Below are positions 1-6,600 of a stretch of 7,209 bases of DNA, one piece after another. Below the pieces are notes generated by a model, which worked only from the letters and a program-made list of their open reading frames with translations, was not told the DNA's origin and searched no databases. Where the stretch lies: assembly GCA_029879945.1 (NCBI GenBank), contig JAOUPJ010000189.1, positions 1 to 7,209 on the forward strand. Direction: 5' to 3'. The DNA is from Gammaproteobacteria bacterium (GTDB taxonomy: Bacteria > Pseudomonadota > Gammaproteobacteria > S012-40). The number at the start of each line of letters is the position of its first letter. Within the stretch, counting starts at the first letter, position 1. The translations under genes were made by a program, and so were the position numbers.

Positions 1-626
1 CCACAGCCGATTGCCATCAACACGCCGGCCAGATTACGCACCATATGGTGAAGAAAACCGTCGGCCTCCACATCAATAAACACATAGTGATTCTGACGGG
101 TAATCGTCAATTCATGAATGGTACGAACCGGGCTCTTGGCCTGACAGGCCACTGCGCGGTAGGAAGTAAAATCGTGTTTGCCCATCAGGGCATCGGCCGC
201 CTGCTGCATCCTGGACTCGTCCAGGGGACGATAGAACCAGGTGGTGCGATACGCCAGAAAGGTGGGGCGCACATCGCGATTAAAAATCACAAAGCGATAA
301 CGACGCCTTTGTGCGGAGAAACGGGCGTGAAATTCGGAGTCGACTTGCTTGGCGGCACGGATAACCACGGTATCAGGCAGATTGACATTGGTACCGCGAA
401 CCCAGGCGATACTATCCCGCTCTGCCTGCGTGTCAAAATGGATGACTTGCCCTGTGGCGTGTACACCTGTGTCTGTACGCCCGGCGCAATGCACCCGCAC
501 CGGATGATCCGCCACCCGGGCCAGGGCCTGCTCCACGGCAAACTGCACAGTATTGTCAGACTCTTTTTGTAGTTGCCAACCAAAAAAACGGGAACCGTCG
601 TACTCCACGACCAGGGCTAGACGCAT
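1..626 (-). CDS. truA: tRNA pseudouridine(38-40) synthase TruA (C-terminus cut off by window edge)
   Basis: TruA converts uridines 38-40 in the anticodon arm of many tRNAs to pseudouridine in the cytoplasm. About 208 codons are visible and the reading frame runs off the left edge; the family is usually about 260-270 residues, so some 50-60 C-terminal residues are missing. The N-terminus MRLALVVEYDGSRFFGWQ is the typical TruA opening. The catalytic motif GRTDTGVHA is at residues 49-57, with the nucleophile Asp52. The later conserved segments RRRYRF, the HDFTSYRA region and FLHHMVRNLAGVL are also present. The ATG at 626-624 is chosen because an ATG five bases upstream (631-629) hits a stop after four codons and because homologues start with this MRLAL-type strand. 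The start lies one base after the stop of the upstream membrane-protein gene, and only a weak AGAAG lies upstream, so translation is probably coupled to that gene. The ORF on the opposite strand is a shadow of this gene. Confidence 0.97.
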   Translation of the reverse strand, partial: MRLALVVEYDGSRFFGWQLQKESDNTVQFAVEQALARVADHPVRVHCAGRTDTGVHATGQVIHFDTQAERDSIAWVRGTNVNLPDTVVIRAAKQVDSEFHARFSAQRRRYRFVIFNRDVRPTFLAYRTTWFYRPLDESRMQQAADALMGKHDFTSYRAVACQAKSPVRTIHELTITRQNHYVFIDVEADGFLHHMVRNLAGVLMAIGC

Positions 627-627
627 T

Positions 628-1296
628 TCATAGACTTCTAATGAATAAAAAACTGCCCAATACTAACACAGGTAGCGTCCATTGGATGGGTCTAGGTGAT
701 AGACCAACCGGAATCTGTACCTGCTCGACACCGACCTGACATCGATTTTCCACCTCCAGAATACGTTCAGTCAAGGTATGACTCAACTGTACAAGCCAGA
801 GTTTGATCCCCAGTTTTTGCTTTGCGGGCCTACTTTTTTCCTGCTCTTCGCTAACATAGCGCAGGGTCAATCCAATGCGAATGGCCACGATGTTCGCATC
901 CACCTTCAAGGGTTTCAACGGTGTCAAAAGATAGATCAACCCTTGCATCATTTTCTCATTAGTAAGTTTTTCCAAGAGCAAAGAGAGCATGAATACCAAA
1001 AGAAGCAGCACAGCAATACGATGTAGAGACCATAATATACCTTCATGGGTGGGAGACCAGGCCCATCCTTCGATAAGCGCCTGGCCCGGCGTGAACCATA
1101 AGCCGAGAATAGCGATAGAAAGAAAGAACCATCGCAAACGCTTTACGAAAACCAGAAAACGTTTCAAAGGCCATTGCCGATTGAACACTATCAATGTCAG
1201 CGTAAAAAATAGAGTAAGCAACAATTCCTGGAGACCACCGAGCACGGCAAAACCTGATAGTACGAGGTAAGAGACGATGAGGATACTTGGATGCAT
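628..1296 (-). CDS. CbiQ/EcfT-like integral membrane protein (ECF transporter T-component family)
   Basis: A 222-residue hydrophobic protein. Visible membrane segments lie at about residues 4-38 (probably two helices), 56-70, 90-109 and 206-220. Between the last two is an amphipathic, charged stretch, with LLTPLKPLKVDANIVAIRIG then LTLRYVSEEQEK at about 123-154, followed by SHTLTERILEVENRC at about 172-186. This matches the order in CbiQ/EcfT proteins: helices, then PL..L followed by LTLR(F/Y)..E and coupling helices. In that family the T component links substrate-binding S subunits to ABC ATPases for vitamin or metal uptake. The usual Ala-Arg-Gly/Ser coupling motifs are not intact: the places where they are expected read RPAKQKLG and ENRC. 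No S or ATPase gene is nearby in the window, so its partner and substrate are unknown. It ends in TGA at 630-628, one base before the truA start, which points to an operon. The ATG at 1296 has only a weak AGG a few bases upstream. The family assignment rests on recalled pattern and topology, not on a search. Confidence 0.72.
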   Translation of the reverse strand: MHPSILIVSYLVLSGFAVLGGLQELLLTLFFTLTLIVFNRQWPLKRFLVFVKRLRWFFLSIAILGLWFTPGQALIEGWAWSPTHEGILWSLHRIAVLLLLVFMLSLLLEKLTNEKMMQGLIYLLTPLKPLKVDANIVAIRIGLTLRYVSEEQEKSRPAKQKLGIKLWLVQLSHTLTERILEVENRCQVGVEQVQIPVGLSPRPIQWTLPVLVLGSFLFIRSL

Positions 1297-1518
1297 AGGC
1301 CTACGAGAAATTGTTAATTCGCTATTCTATACGAAGGTGTTTTTTGTTTCTCATATTCTAGCTTAAGTCAGTCAACTTAGTAAGTCCTTTCGGCTCTATC
1401 AGGCTAAAAAGATTAAGTATTTTCTCAAGTCCATAAACCTCCAATCCGACAAGTAAACAAATTGATAAACACTTTTTAAACGTGTGAATTATTAACAATA
1501 ATTTGGAACGAATTACAA
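1297..1518. promoter_or_regulatory. AT-rich divergent intergenic region with clustered TAAGT/ACTTA words
   Basis: These 222 bases separate the minus-strand EcfT-like/truA operon from the plus-strand 265-residue gene, so promoters for both directions should lie here. The region is visibly richer in A and T than the flanking genes. TAAGTC occurs at 1364-1369 and again at 1381-1386, with ACTTA between them at 1375-1379. ACTTAGTAAGT (1375-1385) is therefore a perfect palindrome around one central base. Related (T/C)AAGT words follow at 1414, 1426 and 1450. This could be an operator. No RNA gene or ORF of note is seen. Confidence 0.5.
1462..1490 (+). promoter_or_regulatory. Weak candidate sigma-70 promoter for the 265-residue gene
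   Basis: TTGATA at 1462-1467 matches the -35 consensus in five of six positions. A 17-base spacer separates it from TGAATT at 1485-1490, which matches the -10 consensus in only three of six positions. The placement about 30 bases before the ATG at 1519 is sensible, but the -10 is poor and AT-rich DNA gives such matches by chance. Confidence 0.22.
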
Positions 1519-2316
1519 ATGGAAAAGCAAACTGTAGTTGCGATAGGTCTGAGCCAATTAAAAAATCTAGTAAGTGAGCCTTTACAAAAGCTGAGGATCA
1601 CCACGAAATTCGTAGAATCCAATTCTGACTGTAAACACTACACAGCGAGCGGCAAGCCGCTTGCCATTTTACTCTATGCACGCGCCAGTGTAAAAATCAG
1701 CTGCACAGATTGCCTGAACGCATCACATAGTTTGGATTGCGCAAACATACCCATGATTCGCATCGAAAAGATTCCACAACTTCTTTTTAACGAACATGCT
1801 TTATCTCTGGAGTCGGTACACGCCGCAAAGGAATTCCATCACTCTTTTCTACCTTATGTCATCAGATTGCTGGATGCCAAGGTGAAGGCGAGTGAGATAC
1901 AGAGCTATTGCCAACAGACCACACAAGAGTTAGACCATGTCATTCACCGTTCACAAAAAATGGGGGCTGCCCGCACACTGAATTCCAGTTTTGTAGTCCA
2001 CCAAGGCCTTCACCTCCTGGCGACCAATATGAAAAAACTTCTAATTTCACTAAAGGTGGAGGCCAAATTTGTTTTATTTAACAAACAGTACAGAGTCTAT
2101 ATGAGTACGCAGGGTGAGATTAAGGCAGCGGACAAGCAGTCGCTGAACCATCTCAGTGAGACGAGTAAATCGTTTAAAAACGATAGGGAAACGGTTTTAT
2201 GCTCTAAGAATTGCACGCTCATCATCAAAACCCCCACGGCGCTACCGCCTTCCGAAAACGACAAGATTGATAAACAGGTTCGCATGCTTCTCGATACCCT
2301 AAAGGTCTTTGACTAA
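1519..2316 (+). CDS. Uncharacterised 265-residue protein, possibly degenerate receiver-like regulator
   Basis: Function not recognised. The protein appears soluble, with no signal peptide or membrane helix. The first ~115 residues alternate hydrophobic strands (TVVAIGLSQL near 5-14, PLAILLYARA near 47-56, IPMIRIEK near 77-84) with helices, reminiscent of a receiver fold. The acidic pocket and the phospho-acceptor Asp expected after strand 3 are not evident, so phosphorylation is unlikely. Cysteines cluster at about residues 61-75. The second half (about 130-265) is helical around TQELDHVIHRSQKMGAA, followed by a mixed region with VEAKFVLFNKQYRVYMSTQG and CTLIIKTPTALPPSENDKID. It faintly recalls the C-terminal domain found after receiver domains in some gammaproteobacterial response regulators; this is a low-confidence recollection. 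A weak GGAA (1505-1508) lies ten bases before the ATG. It is co-oriented with the recombinase 81 bases downstream and opposite to the fimV and truA genes. The codons look more AT-rich than in truA, which fits acquisition. Its 3' end carries one copy of the repeat described at 2300-2326. Confidence 0.75.
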   Translation: MEKQTVVAIGLSQLKNLVSEPLQKLRITTKFVESNSDCKHYTASGKPLAILLYARASVKISCTDCLNASHSLDCANIPMIRIEKIPQLLFNEHALSLESVHAAKEFHHSFLPYVIRLLDAKVKASEIQSYCQQTTQELDHVIHRSQKMGAARTLNSSFVVHQGLHLLATNMKKLLISLKVEAKFVLFNKQYRVYMSTQGEIKAADKQSLNHLSETSKSFKNDRETVLCSKNCTLIIKTPTALPPSENDKIDKQVRMLLDTLKVFD

Positions 2317-2326
2317 TCCACACTGG
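2300..2326. repeat. Left copy of imperfect direct repeat flanking the recombinase (candidate att site)
   Basis: Aligned without gaps to 3626-3652 at an offset of 1326 bases, I count about 20 of 27 identical positions. These include TAAAGG at the left and an exact 9-base core CTAATCCAC at 2313-2321, followed by ACTGG against GCTAG. The core includes the TAA stop of the 265-residue gene. Read on the minus strand, the core ends in a TAG that would serve as the fimV stop if the intervening DNA were absent. The role as an attachment site is inference. Confidence 0.5.
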
Positions 2327-2336
2327 TAAATGTGTA

Positions 2337-2365
2337 TTTTCATTTCGCCTTTGGAGTGCTATCTT
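2337..2365 (+). promoter_or_regulatory. Candidate sigma-70 promoter for the recombinase
   Basis: TTTTCA at 2337-2342 (four of six to -35) and TATCTT at 2360-2365 (four of six to -10) are separated by exactly 17 bases. Transcription would begin near 2372 and leave a leader of only about 26 bases before the GTG at 2398. The match is modest, so this is only a candidate. Confidence 0.28.
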
Positions 2366-2397
2366 TATAGGGTGTGTAACTATTCGATAATCACTCT

Positions 2398-3642
2398 GTG
2401 CCTTTAAAACCGACTCCGCTGTTTGATAATCTCGAACAACAAGGAAACCCCTTTAAGGTTTCCCGCTTTGAACTACCCGCTTGGATTCCAAACACCCCTC
2501 TGGGTGCCCTACAGGACTACGAATACGCCTGGAAATATTTGTGGAGCTACAATGGCAGCACTGCCACATTCAACGCCTATCGCCGGGAAGTGGAACGCGT
2601 CATCCAGTGGAGCTGGTTTGTCGCCCAGCGCACCGTGGCCAGCTTAAAGCGGGAAGACATCGAGGAATATGTCCGATTCTGTATGTCGCCGCCCAAAGAG
2701 TGGGTGGGCCTTAAACAGGAATCTCGTTTTTTAACCAAGAATGGGACTAGGGTGGTAAACGAACGATGGCGCCCTTTCGTGGTTTCAATATCGAAAGAGA
2801 AGTTTCGCCTGGGTCATGAAGTTGGCTATAAGGACTACTCCCCCTCTCAGGCCTCCATTCAATCCACCTTTTCTATTCTGTCCTCTTTTTTTGGTTACCT
2901 TATTCAGGAAGAATTGATTGAAAGCAACCCCGTTGCCCTGATCCGTCAAAAAAGCAAATTTGTTAAAAAGAATCAGCAACAGGCACCGGTTCGCCGTATC
3001 AGCAACCTGCAGTGGGAGTATGTCATCGAAACCATCGAACAGGCCGCTAATGAGAATCCCGTTGAGTACGAACGTTCTCTATTCATTATGAACTGTCTGT
3101 TTGCGATGTATCTGCGCATCTCGGAATTGGTAGCAGACGAGCGTTCCGAACCCAAGATGGGAGACTTTCGCCGCGACAACGACGGCAATTGGTGGTTTCA
3201 TGTTACCGGCAAGGGAAACAAAGACCGCATCGTAACAGTGTCCGACGAGATGTTGAAGTCCCTGAAACGGTATCGCAAACATCTGGGCCTATCATCACTC
3301 CCAAGCCTAGATGATAAAACGCCGTTGGTTTCGAAAATTTCAGGGAAAGGGCCACTCACCAGCACCCGACAAATACGTATACTCGTGCAATCATGTTTTG
3401 ATAGGGCCTATGAACGGATGCGCAGGGATGGCCTTGAGGAAGATGCCGGTGAGTTAAAATCTGCCACAGTACACTGGCTCAGGCATACCGGTATTTCTGA
3501 AGATGTGAAAATCCGGCCACGCGAGCACGTGCGAGACGACGCCGGCCATGCCAGTATGCAAACAACAGATCGATATATTGAAAGTGATTTGCGGGAACGT
3601 CATGCTTCGGGGAAAAAGAAGAAGTTAAAGGATCTGGCCTAA
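2398..3642 (+). CDS. Tyrosine recombinase / site-specific integrase, full length
   Basis: A DNA-breaking and rejoining enzyme of the tyrosine recombinase (phage integrase/Xer) superfamily, 414 residues. The catalytic set is complete: Arg240 in LRISEL, Lys272 in GKGNKDR, His359 and Arg362 in HWLRH, His384 in DDAGHASMQTTDRY, and the nucleophile Tyr393. The N-terminal SAM-like core-binding domain spans about 38-185 (FNAYRREVERVIQW through IESNPVAL). It is interrupted at about 96-145 by an insert with PPKEWVG and RWRPF, which I recall from a subgroup of proteobacterial integrases. The C-terminus is Lys-rich. The GTG start is chosen because a TAA lies in frame seven codons upstream with no ATG between, and the next in-frame Met (residue 96) would delete much of the core-binding domain. 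There is no clear Shine-Dalgarno sequence. Its TAA overlaps the convergent fimV stop by four bases, and near-matching repeats lie at its stop and just upstream of the gene. No partner recombinase, excisionase or other mobile-element gene is visible, so its target is unproven. Confidence 0.95.
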   Translation: MPLKPTPLFDNLEQQGNPFKVSRFELPAWIPNTPLGALQDYEYAWKYLWSYNGSTATFNAYRREVERVIQWSWFVAQRTVASLKREDIEEYVRFCMSPPKEWVGLKQESRFLTKNGTRVVNERWRPFVVSISKEKFRLGHEVGYKDYSPSQASIQSTFSILSSFFGYLIQEELIESNPVALIRQKSKFVKKNQQQAPVRRISNLQWEYVIETIEQAANENPVEYERSLFIMNCLFAMYLRISELVADERSEPKMGDFRRDNDGNWWFHVTGKGNKDRIVTVSDEMLKSLKRYRKHLGLSSLPSLDDKTPLVSKISGKGPLTSTRQIRILVQSCFDRAYERMRRDGLEEDAGELKSATVHWLRHTGISEDVKIRPREHVRDDAGHASMQTTDRYIESDLRERHASGKKKKLKDLA

Positions 3643-3652
3643 TCCACGCTAG
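3626..3652. repeat. Right copy of imperfect direct repeat at the fimV/recombinase junction (candidate att site)
   Basis: Partner of 2300-2326. The exact core CTAATCCAC is at 3639-3647. It carries the recombinase TAA (3640-3642), the fimV TAG (3641-3639 on the minus strand) and the last fimV codons, Val-Asp. Both repeats occupy the equivalent place at the end of a plus-strand gene ending Leu-Lys-x-x-x-stop, so shared coding sequence could explain part of the similarity upstream of the core. Confidence 0.5.
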
Positions 3653-6600
3653 AAGCCAAAAGTTCTTCAGCCTCTTTCCGTTGGGTGTCATCCCCGTGAA
3701 TTTTAACCTCATCAAGAATTTTCTGGGCATGTTTCTTGTCACCCATTTCAATATAGGCGCGAGCCAGGTCCAGTTTGGTGCCCATTTCATCATTTAAAAG
3801 GAAGTATGAACTATCTTCCAGTGAACTGAGCGCTTCCTCTTCATCTGCCCCATCATACTCGTCTTCCAAAGACGCAAGCAAGGCGTCAGTATCATCTTGA
3901 TCGATTGCCGCTTCACTGGAGACTACATTTGATTCCAATTCACTCAAGTCGACTTGCTGGGAGACCTGAGCTGAACCCTGTTCATCTACATCGTCCACGA
4001 CACTGGATTGTCTGGAAATGGTTTCAACCAATGCAGACAAGGCCTCTTGCTCATCTTCCCGCAATTTTTCCTCTTCAGCGTCAACCGCCATGTCCATGGA
4101 AGTATCAAGACTGGCCTGATCACTTTTCTCCAGACCTGCCACGGGTGCATCGCTCAGTTCACCTTTGATATTGGGCTCATCCCGTTCCAGGACTATCTCG
4201 TCATCGGGATCTGATTCCTGCTCTATCTCACTTAGTTGTAAACTGTCATCTACCGCTTCAACCGTGGAGGCATCAAGAATATCACGCTGCGCACCAATCT
4301 CATCTTCAAGGCCTTCGAACTGAGAAACACCGCCACTCGCATCACTGGAAAGATCCTGCGGGGCCTGCGATGTGGGCACCTCCAATACACTGGCTAGAGC
4401 CAGGTTACTTCCTTCATGAGGCACTGCTTCAGCAAAACCCATATCTTGTATCTTACTCGCAGTGGAATCAGAATTCAGCATACTCACCGGGGACGTGTCT
4501 TCGGGGCCTGCATCCACAGCGCTGGCAGTTTCTAAATCACTCACGGCATCGACATATTGATCAAGCTTGTCATTTTCCCCTAGTCCCAGATCTGAATCAT
4601 CACTGGCTGATATTTGTGAAATACTCAGTTGATTTTCATCCAGAGGGACGCCCTTGAAATCGTCTGCGTCATCACTCAGACCTGAAATCACCAGGTCTGA
4701 ATCACTGACTTCGGAATCCGGTTCCGACTCGGGCAATTCCAGATTGGACATCGCTTGCTCTTCCAGGCCTGTGGTTATTCCTTCCAATACACCTTTACTC
4801 AGCGGATCGTCATTTTTTTCTAAATCATCCAGAACCAAATCTTCCTCATTTCCAATCACTGGCCCACTGTCTGTTTCATCAGACAGGCTTTCGATATCCG
4901 TAGGGATTGCCGGTTCTTGCTCTGACTCAATAGATATATCTGACAATGTTTGCTGATTGGATTCTATTTCGGATATTGCTGAATCGAGCCCGGAAAGGTC
5001 GTCTATGAGTTGAGTGGTATTCAGTTCGGTAGCGGCCGCTTCACCTACCTCTTCTACCTGTGTAGACGAAGTGATTTCGGGAAATTGGACACTCGCTGGC
5101 CCAGTCTGTATGTTTATCGAAGACTCCTCTTCCACACTCTGTGTTTTTTCTGCTGCGACTTCCTGTTTTGCCCGCTCGAATTCGTCTCCCACGGGATCTT
5201 CCAATGCCTGAGAATCTACTATTTCGGTGACCTGTAGGCTGCTTTCGTCTTGATAGGCCTGCATGGAGGTGGGAGTTTCGATTTCAGGCCCAATGTAGGT
5301 GGAAATTTCTGAATCATCGTCGTTTGCATTTTCGACTTGATCCTGGCTCATTTCAAAATTGCTTTCACTCTGAAAAAGCGGGTTAACAGGATCGATTTCT
5401 CGACCCATTTCCCGGGCCTTTAACCAAAGCGCATCCATCTCGTTTCCACCAATCGCAGCGTAGAGATTCTCCGCCTGTTCTTCAAAGGCCTCCACTTTTT
5501 GTTGCAAGTAATAGGCTTCAAGTAATTTAAGTTTCAGCTCCTGACGCTCCGGATTTCTATCGATGGCCTCTTTCAAAAAGGCTTCGGCCTGTTCATATTT
5601 ATCATAGGTTAGATAGATATCCGCTTCCGCAATCGCATCCAGATCCCCTATATGAACGGTATCCACATCGGAGTCCCCGTTCTCAGAATCCAAGGTACTG
5701 AGATCCAATTGCAAGGACTCTTCAATGGGTTGCTGTTGCATTTCTTCCGGTTCTAGGCTGTCCAGATCAATTTCAGAAAGACTGGTTTTGGGAACACTGG
5801 AAGCTTGCTCTTCTGATTCACTGACTTGCTGTGTATCTGCCGCTTCACTATTGGTACTGTCGGCCTCTAGTCGACCGATTAATTCTGAAAGTTCCGCATC
5901 CGAGTCTGATTCCGCCTCCGACTCCTCGCTGGAGACTGCCAAACCAGTGGAATCCACATCATCCACTGCTGCCACAGCAGATAGTTCTGATAGCGCAACC
6001 GTATCTTCGTCCACGGGTTCATCCAGCTCTGTTTCCATTGGCCTCGGAGACTCTACATGCACATCAGCCATTTCCGATTGTAACTGCATGCTGGAAGGGA
6101 ACTCATCTTGATCATTCTGCTCAAGCTCTGAAATGGGCCCTTCACTTTTCACCTCGCTAGCAGGTCGTGTCCGTACCTTTGATATTATGCCACTCTCAGC
6201 AAAGTCGTCTGCCAGGTCTTCCTCTTTTTGGAGTTCTTCTACTGGACTGGCAGAATACGGGGGCGCAAATATATTGTCTTTTTGTTTCGGTTTCTTTTTA
6301 CTGCGTGTCATGCCCCATGCCACAACACCCAGCAATATAAACAGGGCTGCAACGAAACTGATGGTGATGGGATCTCTTAGGATATTGGTAAAATCTTCTT
6401 CAGGTGCCTCGGCTGCACCTTCTTGAATAGCAGCCAAGTCTTCATTCTCCACCGTCACGACTTCGCTGTCTGCATCAACGGTCTGCCCGGATTCCTGCAG
6501 TTTTTTCTGCAACAGTGCATTTTTCCACTTCTCAGCGCGTAGCTGCTGTTGCAGATTCTCAATTTCTGCATTCGCCTCTGACGCACTTTTTCCGCTTTCC

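Noticed and set aside
45..572. Plus-strand ORF of 175 codons opposite truA
   Set aside because: It lies entirely antisense to truA, whose catalytic motif and conserved segments are clear; its translation shows no recognisable family.
287..583. Minus-strand ORF of 98 codons
   Set aside because: Another frame of the truA coding strand; a shadow ORF.
629..631. Alternative ATG for truA five bases upstream
   Set aside because: It reads Met-Lys-Cys-Val-stop, so it cannot start truA.
989..1270. Plus-strand ORFs antisense to the EcfT-like gene
   Set aside because: Basic, low-information translations opposite a well-formed membrane protein gene.
3634..3660. Inverted TGGC/GCCA arms around the right core as a classical recombinase binding site
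   Set aside because: Only four contiguous bases pair, and the left core lacks the equivalent arms.
5725..6111. Ser-rich plus-strand ORF opposite fimV, and similar ORFs at 4654-4956 and 6133-6426
   Set aside because: Asp/Glu-rich fimV codons read as Ser-rich sequence on the opposite strand; there is no start context or family match.
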